Shown here in pieces: positions 14,101 through 29,100 of a stretch of DNA of 64,000 nucleotides. Position numbers and translations under genes: made by a program. This stretch comes from Clytia hemisphaerica (Eukaryota > Cnidaria > Hydrozoa > Leptothecata > Clytiidae), in NCBI GenBank assembly GCA_902728285.1, contig CACVBU010000385.1:1957152-2021151 (forward strand), given 5' to 3'. The first letter of the stretch is position 1; each line of letters begins with the position of its first letter. The notes under the pieces are model-generated. The model had not been told where the DNA came from and did no database searches. It was given only the letters and a program-made list of their open reading frames with translations.

Positions 14101-17100
14101 ATTTTTCAATTAAATTTCATGATGCTGTAAATCTGCACTTTTGAAATAATAAATTTTCAAACAATGGCCTTCTCATAAAATTTGGAATGAAAAGTGAAAA
14201 GAAATTAGCAGTTTAGCTGTTACTTACTGACTATTTACTAAGAGTATGTAAAAATCGTACTTCTACTATAAACCACTGGTACAAAAATATAATACACAAA
14301 CTACAAGAAAAATACAAATAAAAAATAATTGTTTATTCAAAGAGGGTTGATTGATAAACATAAAGTCAAATTTTAACTTGTTAAATATTTTTCTCAAATG
14401 AAACACTCAGTTCAAATTATGTAATATAACTAGAAAGGTTGCTAATATCTAGATGTCCAAAAAATTAAATCCTAAATAAACTGGGAAGAGTTTCTCCGTA
14501 TCCAATTCAAAAACATTATGATAACACTGTAAGACTCAACATATCCGAGGCTATTCTTCCAGCTCGTATAATATTTGCATAATTTTCATTTTTGCAAGTT
14601 TACTTTTCTTTGGTGAAAGACTACGCAATGGTTCAACTAAGCTTTCACAAAAAAGTTGGTGTGTGTCTTTTATATTTGGGTCTGCTTCAGTCATATTACC
14701 ATTGTGGAGTTTATGTTTCTTTTCCGGTGGTTCATGTGTAGAATTCATACCATTAGGTAATTTACCACTTGGAAAGTACCTCACATTCAACAGCTGAGTA
14801 TTGTCATTTTGGGTTGCAGCCTGTCCAGATTGAATATCAAAAGAACTTGTGGAGTGTAATGAACTATCACTAGTTATCATTTTAGTTGTTTCCAGCTCTC
14901 CAACTCCAACTTGATCAATTTTGGTTGGAGTAAGTGACTGTGGATTGTTTGCAGTTACATTGTTTTCTGATGCATTTGTAGACATTAGTGCAATATCTGT
15001 TTGCGATATATCATTTGGATTCAGCTCTTGGATAGAAAACTTTTTCATTGATAAAGAAGTTAAAGACTTTTTTGTATGTGTCTTAGTTCTTGCTTGCCTT
15101 TGTGATGGTTGGGGTATTTGAATAGATTCAGTTCTAACTTCTAAATCACTTGCAGGTGGAAAGTGACCTTTAAGAAATGATAGTTCTTCAAAGAAATTAC
15201 AAGTTGCCAACTGTTTGTTTTGATTTTTTGACTTTTCAGCTTTTGAGCGACGTTTCAAGCATTTACGGTAATTATCTTTCAATTTCTTGAATTCTTTTTC
15301 TAGGGTTACTAAAATAAAAGAGATTGAGAAAATAAAATTGGAGATCTTAGTTAAAAATTAAAAAAAGGGACTAAATCGTGAGCATAGACATTTTGCTAGT
15401 CAGGATGTCCAGCATTGAAACAATGACACATTAGTGTATGATTATTACAGCGTACACTTATTTATTATCATTGTTTTGATGTTGGAATTTTTAATTATTC
15501 AACATGACATCCTTACTAACGTCGTTTTGCATTAGATTCCCATCCCGCACTTGTCACATTTTTCTAAAAATAATTTAATAAAGTTTGCAATTTTCTTTAT
15601 AAATGAGCGCCTTTTCACGTTTCAAAGCGCTGTCTAAGCTAGGATTTTCCTAAAATTTGGCCCCCTCGAAAAAGCTCCGCTGGGAAGCCTTGGCACCCCT
15701 GACCCCTCCTGTCACCGTGCATCTGTCCAAAACAATAGCGTTAGTTTATTTTCTAGCTTTCTTTATAGCTTGATTTCCTTGTAGGCTTATATACTTTTAT
15801 CCCCACAAAGTGGGGAAAATTTTGCATTTGAAAGGTTCTTAGTAATGAACTGAAATCTTTTCCAGGTTTCTGAATTTCAAGGGTTTCAAGGCTCTAAATT
15901 TCATACTGTAAGTTGGTCTAATGTCGACATCCCTCTTCTAATTTCGACACTTTCTTTGGAGATAGAAACGGTCCCCCATAGAAATTGATAATAGGAAGGT
16001 CGAAATCGCTGATTGAAACCAATTTTTTTGCTTAGCAATCAGAGAGGGATAAATCTTTTTTCTATCAGTGATTCTGACCTTTCTATTATTCCTATCTCTA
16101 AAGAAGGGTGTCGGAATTAGAAGAGGGATGTCAACATTAGACTAACTTATGGTAGCTCAAGGGTCTACTGAAAATCATCATATTTTCAAGGTTTTCAAGG
16201 AAATTTTCAAGGGTAGAAATAAAATCAAGGACGTTTCAAGGATTTTAAGGATCTCAAGGGTTGCTGGCCACCATGGGTCTTTTCTCGGTAGAAAAGTGGC
16301 AGAGGAATCTTAGTGCAGAAATGGAAATCTCATGCAAAACAAAATGACCTTTTTAAGTTTGCACATAGTCTGTACTGTACGGTCGTGGCTTCTTCGTAAA
16401 GACGAAAGACAGATCTGGACTTATTTCGTACTTTCCAGTCTCTTGTTCGTAGTTTTCCTGACTTTCTGGTTATGTGAGTTATTTTCTATGTTTTCTAACT
16501 TACTGAATGACTTACCGACAGATCGCCACCGGTGGGATTCGAACCCACTAAATGCAAAGTTCCGATGATTTGAAACCCAATGCCTTATCCACTGCGCCAC
16601 GGATTCATGCCGAGATAGTGTTTCTGACGGCTATTTATATTGTATATACAAACTGCAGACCAGACTATATTTAGAGAAAATCACAAAAGAGTGCTTGTTT
16701 TGAGCTCCAACCCTAACCCTAACTGATAATAACCAAATTCTTAGCCAATCTGATACGTAACCACACCCAAACCACACCCATACCCAACCCTACCAGGTCG
16801 CCTGCAGGTCCTGACACTATTCCCGCATGCCGGATCCAAAAATAGATACATGTCTTTCGCTTTTACGAAGAAGCCTTCACCGTACTGTACACTTCCTTAA
16901 AAATAAAATAAAATTGTAAAAATAAAATGTAATTGAGTGTCATACAGTAAATAAAATCAAGGATAATTTTATATTATATCATCATTAAAACTCACTGTGC
17001 TCAACTTGAAGCTCTTTCCCAATTCTCTCCCAAACTTCTTTTTTGTTTTCAGGGTAGCGCCACCCAAAGGTTGAATGGTCGTACAAACATGGGTTTTCTT

Positions 17101-20100
17101 TGATCTTCTCAATAAGCTTTGAAATGAACGCATTTTTATCTTCATAAAGTGTACTTGATTCAAAACAATATTCTTCATCTGGGTCAAGCTCTTGTGGGCT
17201 TGGAGTAGACATTTGTAATAGTTTCTTCATTGCCTTTGGATTGTTCAGATTTATTGCTTGTGATGGAACTTCATCTGGCTCACTTTCGTTTGTTGTTCCT
17301 TCTTCTTCTTTGAAAGTTTCATTATCATTTGAATCTACATCAGAACTGTTCTCCATTCTTTCCTCTTGAAGTGCTTTACTTTATTACTTTACTGTAAAGG
17401 TTGGCAGGATAATTTGTGAGAAGGACAGTTTTGACAAGCAAAATCTCTAAAAACACACATGTTAAAAAAAATCCCGCTGCAAAAGGCTACCATTTTGGTT
17501 TCCTTTGTTTTTGTTCCAAGCGGAACAAATTTGTGTCGAGCCACGGGTTTCCGAGGAAAATTTTCCAGAAAGGTCAAAGCGAGCGGAAAACTCGTAAACG
17601 CGGAAACTTTGACCCATAAAGGCAATCACTCTGTACAGGCACAATAATTTCAAATTTTTCTAATATTTTTTTATTTCTACACAGTATGCTGACAATTAAC
17701 TTTTTCAACAATTTCTCAGCACCCATTTTTACGAAAGCATCCATCGAAAACCTTTTTTTAAACATGTTTCCCAGCCTTCCTGGAAAATTTGATCTGTTGG
17801 CCAAAAGTTTCAAAAAACTTATTCCTAGAAATGAAGATCTGTTTCTCCTCAAAACCTAAATTTTTAATCTCAAAAGTAACTTCCCTAGAAAATTTGGTCT
17901 GTTTCCACAATTTTCAGAATTAAAATTTTGATCTGTTCTCCCAAGCTTATAAGGAATTGGACATCTGTTTCCCTCTCCTGGAAATTTTCATCTGTTTCGT
18001 TTGCTTTTTGTGATTGATATCTGTTTTCCCCCAGAAAATTCCATCTGTTTCCCAATTTATTATGTCATCTCCTAGAAATTTTGATCTGTTTCTCTCTGAT
18101 GACGTCATCAGCTGGAGCAGGGAAACAGATAGTTTTAAGGAAAAGGTCTTTCCTTTCCTAGAAAATCGGATCTCTTTCCCCATTTTTCAAAAAAAGCTCT
18201 CTCCTGGAAAAGAGAAGCAGATATTTCGGGGAAATGGTCTCGTTGGCTGCTTCTGCATTTATAATAATAGACAGTTAAACATGGAGAATTGAAAATTGAA
18301 GAAAAGAGATAGAGACACACTATAAAATATTTAAACAGCGCTGATTTCAAATCCACTGCTTAGATATTACAGCCCTGTAAGGTAGGGCTAAAACGGTCGA
18401 AAATGACCAAAAATAGCTAAAGTAAGAAAACACAACCCTCCTAGGCAAGATAAAGGTACGGGTATGTGCCGCCCTTATGGGTGCATTCTTGGAACCTGGA
18501 AGTCTCTGTAAGGATTGGAAGAATCAGAAAATTAAGTGTAGATTCCATTAACGGTCGAATAGTAGAAAATCTTTTTTTGCCAATTGAAAGATTTCCAAAA
18601 GAGGGTATGACATTCTTCTCCTTTTTAGTCCCGCTAAGGGTTTCCGATGGTCGAAAGTCGGGCGACACATACCCGTCATATCGCAACCCCTACTTCTTCT
18701 TTAGATAGCCTAGTAAACTGGATACAGATACTCGCACACATCTTATATAAATAAAAGGTGATGGACAAATACCCTCCAAGGTGCCCTTAAACGACATCAC
18801 ATTTTTTGCAATCCTGCGCTGAAAATACACAGCATAATATTCTCTGGACTCCATTAGTAACATAAACAAAGCCTGAAGTACACGGGGGTGAGGTCGAGAA
18901 AAAGTAATAAGACTATAAATTTATCATATAGACTTGTAGCCTCATCATATACTAATGGTTGAAAAGAAGGAGGGTGAACAATAATATCATTACGGCGGAC
19001 AAGCCCGGGGGGGGGGCACTCCAGGTAAGTGACCAACCGGACGTGCGGCCCTTAAGGGTAGGTTTTTTGGACAAAAAATTTCAAAAAATTGCACTATAAG
19101 GGTCCATTTTCAGCCACATTTTTCCTGCACTGTAAAGGTCCGATTTTAGAGACCTGAGTTTTGGCCGAACATACGGTCGTTTTCAAAATCGAGTGCCCCC
19201 CCCCCCCGGGCGGGCAAGGCTTGAACATGAGAAATCGGTAAAAATCAGTCAGTTGTCATTCCAGTCTCTATAATAATTCCATTGAAACACGTATAATTGA
19301 AACGAATCAGTCATTGCCTTGCGTCGTAAAAATTCAAAATTGTATTTCAAAGGTTTACCGGTCACGAATACTTCGCGACTAAAAAACAGTCTTCGTCTTA
19401 TGGGGATTTGCTTGAACCAGACTACCACGGCTTTTTCCTCGACACCGTGATTAAAAAATCGCGTGTAGGGATAGAGATAGAGTTAGGCTAATGGGGGTGC
19501 AATAATGAAAAAAGGAATTAAACCGGCATCAAACGTACATCTCGGTGAAACTTGTTATAATGTAGCATTTGATAATAGAGACTTATTTATTAGCCTTAAA
19601 TAAGCCACTCCATAATTAAATGCATGTTGTGTTTTTGTGGATTATCAAAAAACTTTTTACCCACAGAAATTTCTATTTTGTTTCTTGGTGAGTTTCACTT
19701 TTGACGATTTTTGAAGAAAAAAAGCCATCCAAAGTGTCCTGACGCAAATTCGATTTTTCCCTACTACAAGGGCTCCGAAAGTTTAAGTGACATAAAAAAT
19801 CGAATGTTTGGAGCCCGGAAACATGTAGTCTGAATCGCAGACCTCTACAAAACCCCAGGTAGTATCTATAAGGAGCACGAATCCGTTAGTGGATGTCAGC
19901 AGCCTAGGAAACATGGGCTCCAACTATTTGAAAAAGTGGATAATACTGCGTAGAAAAAAAAGTAATAACGTCTAGTATAGGCTAGTGGACAAACCTCAGG
20001 ACTTTTGGGAAGATCAAGAAGGAGATTGATGTCATCTTCTTCGGAGGACGTCGGGCGATCCAATCGCAACCTTTTCCTTTTAGTTTTGGATGATGACGAC

Positions 20101-23100
20101 GATGAGCCTTCGTCTAAACATGCATTGTTGTCCCACCATTTCTGTAAACTTGGATGGCGTCTCATGTCTAGAAAATATTATCATTGACACTTTCTTTTTA
20201 AAATGCCTGTTGCATAAGGCGCCACACGGGTATTAGGGTGGGAGGATACTGGGTGTGTGCGGGTTCGAACTTCCAAACCCTGACCTCAAAGTACACCAAG
20301 GGCGGAAAATGAGAATGTATATTTCTATACACTATTCGAAATGTATTGAATTATTGCGGGCCTCGTTTTTTATTTTGAAGTATCGTTCACAAGATGTTAC
20401 TGAAAGATTGGGCTTTTGTATCAGAATTGATGATGGTGAAAATGTATGAATGTGATTTGAAGAAACTTCTGTATTGGAAAACGAGGCTTGTATTGATTTT
20501 GATAGAGAAGAGGCCACTTTTCGATGACGATCGCATCTCACCCACGAAAGTCCAAGACTTGGTTCTAAGAGTGAGAATAATAAAAGCCTTTGTGTAGTCA
20601 TCAGAATGTGTCTTAGTCACTGAGGAAGATCATAAATCGCTTACCTCCTAACAAGGGTTTATTGAACAATTCTTTTGCGCCAGGTAACATAGTGCCAGCA
20701 CTTATCTAAAAATCAGGTTGGGCAAAAGGTTTAAGAAATATCACTTCATTTAAGAGTTCCTTGAAAAAAGTAACGCAATTTGAAAGAATAATAGAAAAAA
20801 AAATTAAATTCAAAGCCTTGCAAAAACCATATTCCCTATCAAATCGGAATAAACTATGCACTTAATTGTAACGAAACATAGATATCGATAAAAAATTCAA
20901 CATACTGGCACAGTAACTAAACTATCTGGATTTGCCAAATTATTTCGGATATCTTCTCCCGAAAGCGTTGTATTCTTATCGATTTGCAATTTGCGTTTCT
21001 TTTTAGGATGAGCTTTCGTTGGTTTCAATATGATAGCATCGGCTGGTGTGAAAAGTTGGTTTTCCCAGTCAACTGGCTCCTGAATTGATCCAAAACAAAA
21101 CAAAAGAGATAAAGATCCGCATCTGTAGTCTCACAAGTAATACAATCAATAACTACTTGATTAGAAGTCTTATTAGAAGTCTTAAGGGTGCTTATTGGAA
21201 GGTTAAGTATATTAAGATATAACTCCCGCGATGCATATTACGAAGTGTAATCGTCAGCCGTGCAAAATTACTCGAATCTGATTGGTTTAGAGGAGTGCGA
21301 TTAATCGTTAATTGCACTATTACCACTTTTTGCACTCTTCGGCGGGGGGACACTTTTGTCCCCTTATTCTTTTCTCTCCCAAGTCCTGTGTCAGAGATTT
21401 TTTTTTACTATATAATAAAAAACAAAGACATTTTTTTTCTTCAATATAAAAAAGAACAAAGAAATGTTACGTTACAATAGCTTCTTTTAATTGAAAACAA
21501 AGAAAAATTACACTGCAATGTTTTCTTTTTAAACAAAAGAAAAAAAGGAGGTTTTCGAATGTTTACAAAAAAAACTATGATTTACTAATGATTATTTACT
21601 GACGATTACCTCGGAATCGTATGTTTTGTCGTGCAATTAATGATAAATCACTCGTGACAAAGGAGAAAATACCGTAATTTGCACTCGTCCTTCGGACTCG
21701 TGCAAATTACTCTTTTCTCCTTTGTTACTCGTGATTAATCGTTAATTGCACTCCAAACCATACGATTACTAGTACTAATCCAGGTGATTTAGAGTATTTA
21801 AAAAGAACTTCTGACATTGGAACGATTTTAGGATTCTAAAATAAAGTCACAACGCTCGCTTTATCATCTGAACTTTGTATTTTAAAAGATGTTTGAAATC
21901 GGATTGAAATTAGACTTCAGAAAACTCACCCCAATAACTGTTTTTTGTTCGCCTCCTTCTCTTATGGCAGTGAAAGTAGTTTGTTCTTCTTCCAACACAC
22001 CAGCATCGAGACCTGTATCCATACCAAGTGCACCTATCTCCTCTACCAAATCCCCGTCTTCGACAGCAGGAAAAGAAATTTCTTCTATTGGTGTAAGTTT
22101 ACTTGGCTCTGATAATCCCATTCGCAGTTCATCTTCAGAGCTTTTGTTACCGAGTGTGGGAAAGTTGATGTTCTTGGCGTCTTGTAAGAGTTGATCGAGA
22201 TCGACTGGTTCGATTGCTTCTCGCGCTTGATCTCCTAGTTCGTCAATCATTATATCTACATGAGGTAAAATAGTAGTTATAAATTAATTTAAAACACATT
22301 TGTGGGAAAAGAACTATTTTTTTGTCAGTAAAAAAAAATTTGTGAACCATTTGATATCATGAAACATTTATCAAGCGTTATTAGTGTATTATGGCCAAAA
22401 TAATGTTAAAAATTGTGTGAAAGTTCAAGTTAATAGATTGATTTAAAAAATTAGTTTTCAGATAAAGCCTTCCAAAAGTAATGCTTACAGCATATAATTA
22501 TAAATCTCCTAAGCTTACCATCGATCAGCCTTCGCCTCTTCTTGGCCACTTCATCTTGATTGTATCTCGGTTTTTCAATGTCATTCAGTTCTTCCTCTTC
22601 AAACACTGGTGGTAACAGCTCATCCCTGATCAAAACACCAATAGAAACTGATAGATAACTTCCTTTTAAAATGTTCAGAATACAGACACTGGTCCTATTT
22701 AAATGATCGGTATGAATCTTAAAAGTTTTAAAAACTTAAGAAAAGGTAAAACTAAAAGTTTTATATAATTTAAAAATACGACCGAAAAATCAATATGACT
22801 GAGAGATTTTAATCGTTCTGCAAATTTGTAAGGGAGATGATGAAATAGCAAGGAAGGTAAAGTTGTTTTTCATACGGTAATCCTTCTAGATTTAGATCTT
22901 CAAGAAATCCGTCAGGAGCAGGCCCGAAAGTGTTGGTGCCAAAATCGTCTTCGCCAGGAACCTAAGTAGAAATCCAAGGTGAGAATTTTTATTACTTCAA
23001 AGAATAATCTGATACTAACACTTACGTTTAATAGCGAGTATATGTATTTGAAATTTTGAGGGCGGCGAGGTAACTGAAGGGAATTCGAATATAACCCGCC

Positions 23101-26100
23101 GTTTTGACCCGCAAAATTGAGGACGGTATTATAAGTACTTGTTTTACAATGCTGGACAAAAGGTTGTAGACAAATGAAATTTCAGTGAAAAATGGTGAGA
23201 AATAGAGCAAAATGACTCTTCAATGTGTCTGAAAGGGGATGGAAATTGAGAAAAATACTTTTGAAGTCGCTGCATTGCTTTTGAATTGCTTTTGAGGGAA
23301 CCACAAGCAAAGAATCAGCGCTTTGATACTGGTGTAAGCCAGTTAATCAAGCCCTTGTGGTTTACCCTTGCGGTTAGACTGCAGTGGGTGACTTTGAAAG
23401 ACTTTGGATGGGTTTGGAAAGCACCCAGAACTTGTTTTTGATCTATATTGAATTATTTTGCAAATATTGCAGAAGTCTACATACCTATTGTCCAGCATTG
23501 TAACAAGCGAGATTCTGACAAGTTAAATAGTTATGTCAAATACCTGAATTGGTCTGCTTGGAGACAATAAATCTTCAGTGATACTAATTTGTCGGTTACT
23601 AACGACCAGAGGACTTTGACTGGCTTTCTTGGGTGTGGTTGGTTCTTTCTTATTATTGATTTTGATAGGCGAGGCGAAGGGTGAATTATTACTACCATTG
23701 ACCAAAAACATGTCATCTTCATTCTACACATCAAAAGAAAGGAAAGATATATGTTTATAGTTACTTAGAAACACTTCAAAAGAAAAACTTTTATCCCATC
23801 TTCAAAGTTTGTTGGTCCAATGTAAAAGTTTGTTCTGTCCTGAAACTTTAATCTTCTTGAATCTTAACCATTCTTTCTTTCTATAATGACAATTATTTTT
23901 CATTCAAGTTTCAAGCCTTGATATTTGAGGGTACAAAAATGTATTTCAGAAGAAAAAGTGGGAGATCTTCTCCACTTTTTATACAGCGGTTATAAAAGTT
24001 AAGAAAGCCATTATTTAAGTGCATGGCGAATCACACGGATAACAATGCCAGTTGGAGATTGGCGAAAGTGAAAAAAAAGACGGACAGAATTCCTATTTAC
24101 AGAAAGAGTTAGATTGTGAGGACTGTTTCAAACAGATGACTGTTAAAATTCTTTACCGTTTGGAAAGGGAAAATATTATACTTCGAGCAGCAGCTATTTT
24201 TAAAGATATACTTTATAAGTACTTCACACAGTCATTCAACTAATAAAAACCATCATTTAAAGAAAAGAAGTCTGTTTATTTGGATTTTAAATTTGAATTT
24301 AGACACCATAGAACAGCAGTTAGAAAGATCAATAGAAACAGTCATCGGACGACTGTGTGTTTTGTATAGAAAAACCTTTCCGAAATGATGAGAAGCTAAT
24401 TTTCTAGAACTTGTAATTAAAAGGAAAAACGAAGAAACGATTCAAACAATGCTATCATCATGATATCAGTAATCAGCCTCTTTTAGAAAATGAGAAAATT
24501 AATGCACCTCTGCGAAAGAAAATTAGACCGCGTAAAAAAAACAAACGAAGAACCTAGTACTTTTTCATTTCAATCCAAACCCTTGAATTAAGCTAGTCGT
24601 CAAAGTGTAAAACGAGGATGAGGTCGACGGTTCTTTTTGTTCTTTTCATCGGACTAAATGGTAAGTTACCTTTTAAAACCCGTCCCGTTCTTTACGAAAA
24701 AAACCACATTATAATATGCAAAGATAATGAGAATTACAACTGGTCAGTCGGTCATGCGCACAGAGAGTGGTTCTTGACCCGTTATTTTTTCCTTTTTATA
24801 CTGAGCAGTTATTTAGAAACCTTTACTAAAGCATAAAGAAACCGGTTAGATAAATAAAGATTGTTTGTTCTAAAGTTGGTATTAGTTGGTAATTCGCGAT
24901 AAACGAGCTTTGAGCCTATAACAAATTACCCGGAGCTTTTACTGCAAAAAGTTTCCTTAGCGAGTGCTTTAAAAACCTTTCATTTTTCAACTTTTTAGGA
25001 GAAATCATTCACCTATCACCGAATGGAAAGGATAAACAGAATTGCGGAAGCTCATCAGAAAAATGTAAAACTATAGATCATGCTCTCGATCAAAGAGAGC
25101 ATGACAATATTACCTTGGTTTTCGAAACATCGCTGACTGAAAGCTTCAAGTATAGTTTGACAGGACCGTTTCAATTTAGAAATACAAGCGCCGTATCTTT
25201 GAAATTTATCAAAGATGGGAAACAGGGAAGAAATCCAATATTGCGCGGAAATGGCAGAGTTTTCATAGCAGAAGGTAAAGTAAGCACGAAAGAGGTTGAA
25301 ATTCAAATCGATTCTATTAATTTAGACCAAGTCTATCTTATCAATGTAACAGACAGTAAGGCAAAAATAACAATCGTTATCCAAAATGCGTCTATTCTTG
25401 TAAATCAAACAAGATTTATTTTTTTGTTGAATCATAAAGGGGGAGTTTTTATCTCCCTCTGGAAAAAGTCTTCTCAAATCACAACACCACTTGGAAGAGA
25501 GGCCAAGATATTACAATAAGAAATATTGGAACTATCTACATATCAACGACTTCTCTTTGTTGAGCATTGACTGCGCTGAAAACACAATGTTGCAAAGCCG
25601 TGTTGGTATCTTTGAAACGAAGATTGAAGGTGGACGAATTAGGATAAAGAATGTGCAGACTTTTCGTATGGAGCAATGCACCATCGGGAAAAACTTTCCA
25701 CAATTTTCGAAAGACTTTTACTTTGAAGTGAATCAACAGTTTTCTCCTAATAGCTTGTTCAGGACTCCAATCTTTGAGCCAATCAACCTCAATGTATTTG
25801 CCAAACATTCCCAAGGAAAATGTCTTAGATCAGAATTTGATATTGTAGTTGTACCACATCAATCATCAGTTATATATCTTGAAAATGTGAACGATAACAG
25901 TATCACCAACTGTACTATAACACAAGCTATATTGAGTCAATTTATGACGATTTACAAATCGACTGGTCGGGTTGCAAACATCGATTTAACATCTAGCTTC
26001 CTTAGCAGAATACTTTTCATTCGACTGAGTAACCTACGTATTACCAATATGAAAATTGACAACATTATTACCAAATATTCAACGAAATCATGGACTATGG

Positions 26101-29100
26101 ATGAACACTTCAAATTGACACTATCGGAGGTATTTATCGACAACTTACAAATCACAAATTCAAACATGTCACGAAGCAGGTTCTTTCATTTATCGCGTCT
26201 ATCAAAACTTGTGTTAAATAATTTCTCTATCAATGATACTGAATTCAAAGGAACAATGTTTAAAACGTGGGCTCATGCCGTACTGACTTTATCTGACATT
26301 CAAATGCACAACATCAAATTTCTAGGTCGTTTCTTTTATACATTTACGACCACTATTAGCGTGAAAAATATGAAGATCGTAAATTCCAGTTTTGGATTAA
26401 CAGAAAGACCCCCATCATCTATTTTCTGGCTCATTCAGACAAGAGCAACATTCAATAAAGTTCGATTTGAAAAAACAAACACCGACGCAACGGCTCTTTT
26501 CAGTTCGAAACTCTATTGTCATGTAGTAATGAGAAATATTGATATCATCCATACTCATGTCCCAGAAACCAACATATTCGTAGATTTTCGAGGAAAATTA
26601 CAAGTAGTGAGTTTACGATTGGAAAACAGTACCTTGCAGTGTGCTTTCAATATGACGAATAATAACGCAGAGATTGCTGATGTTTCCGTACTCAATACAA
26701 CACTAAGAGAACAATTTCTAATGTCTGGGGAAAAAGCTATTGTCGGAAACTTAACCATAAAAGATTCTGTGCTTTCTGGATTGGTGACAGTTGTAGGCAA
26801 CGAAAAAACTTTAGCAGAGCTAACAGGTACCAATTTTCGAATAGAAAATAGCTTCCTTATAAATCATGGTTTCTTGATAAAAGATGGCGCAACAAACATA
26901 CAAAATTTGAGCATGACGAATGCTAAAATTGGAAATCTCTTCGATGCGACCAAAAGTGTCATAAAGCTCGAAAAAGCATTCCTCAATGGAACAGATATTG
27001 TGAATGTGATGTTTTTGAGTAAGGCTCAACAAAATGTTTTCATTTTTACAGGAGTATGTCAGGTTGCCATCAAGAAATTTGAAATGGTGAGAAGTAGAGC
27101 AGACGGGAACATATTTTTTGTTGACAATTCCGTTCTGATTCTTGAAGATACGCAGTTTAAAAATAATTCATATGCTACCGGATTTAAAGTGTTGTATTCT
27201 AAGATCAATTTGTCAGATTTTCAATCCGTCGGTAACAGAGTCTTTGGACAAATAAAATTTATAAATGCAAAGGCAACCTCGACCTTGCATCTCAAGAACA
27301 TATTAGTGAAGTTATATGAACTATTGGAGTTTGAGAAAGCGATGGACATTATTGATACAGAATTGTATATGGATAATTTCCATACCAAAGTGGAAACGTC
27401 GCTTTCTTTAAAATTCGACATAATGAATTGGGAATTCCAAAATCAAATGTCAAGTAACTTGACAAATTTGACCATTCAGTGTCCAAAAAATTTCAATGTC
27501 ATGCTGAATAAGCAGACGAGAATTAAAAAATCGTTGTCCCTTTCTTGCGAAAGATGTGAAGAAAAAACTTATCCAGTCATTTCAGCTGAAAGAGAATTCA
27601 TAACATCAAAGATTGACGAATCGAAAGATTTTATTCTGGAAAACTTACAAAATACTATCTTAAAATGTCAAAATTGCCCCACAGGAAGATCGTGTAAGAA
27701 TGGTGCAATAAAAGCTCGTGACAACTTCTATGGTTTTATGAATACGAAGAACGAATATGAATTTATACTCTGCCCTGGTGACTATTGCTGCAATAAAGAT
27801 AGCTCCACTTGTATATCACCAACAACTTGCAATTTCAAAAGAACCGGACCTTTATGCGGACAATGTGAGAAGGGTTATTTTGTAAACTTCAACAAAAGAT
27901 GTGTTCATGACTCAAAATGCTCTCCGCACAAGAAATACATATTTTGGACTTTCTTTCTATCTGTTCCAATCACCCTGGCATTTATATTGACATTCGCAAA
28001 CGACATTAAATATTTTTTCATAAGACTGATGATTCGCATCAATTGCAGAATATGTCATCGGCAGAAAAGGAAAATCAAAAGAAGAGTAGCTGGGAAACTA
28101 AAATGTTCTGATGACAAAAAGATATCCGTACCAGCCACTTTCAATATCATCATGACATTTTATCAGCTGAAAGCCCTTATTAAAGTCAAAAACTTTGGTA
28201 ATAGTGAAAACCTTTTTGTTGACCAAATTTTCAACATAGAATGGATAGCAAAAGGTAGAACAGAGTTTGAAAATGTATGCCCTGTCAATGGAGCAACCAT
28301 TATAATGCAAGAGTTTTTGATGGGACTCATGAATCCTCTAGTGATGGCTCTGACAGTGCTGGGTTCTCTTGCAGTTTGCAAAAGCCTATACTCACTGAAA
28401 TTTTCAAACAAAGACAAAAATTTATTTACTGGAAGGTTTTACGTAGGTTATTACATCATTTTGGCTTTCTCTTACAAAAACATTTGTCATACGGCATTTA
28501 CTTTTATTAACTGCAAGACAATGAATAACAAGCAATTTCTATACATCGAAGGAAGTATTGAATGTTATCAACCTTGGCAGATCGCAAATATTGTATTTTT
28601 GATACTATGGGTTTTCCCGTTCCCTCTATCTGTAGGCCTTGGTTATGGAAAGCTCAAAAATGGAGAGATTTCACGTTTGAAATTCTTGATTTACTTGACA
28701 TTCCCATTTATAGGTATTCTGATGATTATTTGTAAAAAAATCTCCAAAACAGAGACTCAAAAGGCATACCAAAAAGCTGATGGCCGATTAGTTGAAATAT
28801 TCGAATTGCCATACAAGGAGAAATATTTTTGGTGGGAAGCTTGGCGCTTAATGGAACGTTTTATTGTCGCAGGCCTGTCTGTCTTCTTGACGAACCCAAT
28901 ATATCGCATATTATATATCACCTCAGCATTTGCATTATTTTCGTATCTTCACCGGAGAGTGAACCCTTACAAGCGAACAATGTTTCTACTGAAACGATTG
29001 GATGCGGTCAGTTGGATTTGTTTGTTGTTGATCTCTTTGTTAAACGAAATGAGAGCGGTGGCATATATCTATAACGTTCCCAATGTGGACAGCATAAACC

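Noticed and set aside
16524-16607. A working tRNA, perhaps with anticodon TCA (selenocysteine/opal)
   Set aside because: Acceptor and anticodon stems do not pair and there is no long Sec-type arm; kept only as tRNA-like.
16709-16723. Telomere-like CCCTAACCCTAAC
   Set aside because: Only about two units, internal to a transposable element.
24052-24243. 63-codon plus ORF upstream of the first receptor-like gene
   Set aside because: Short, charged, no recognisable motif; likely chance.
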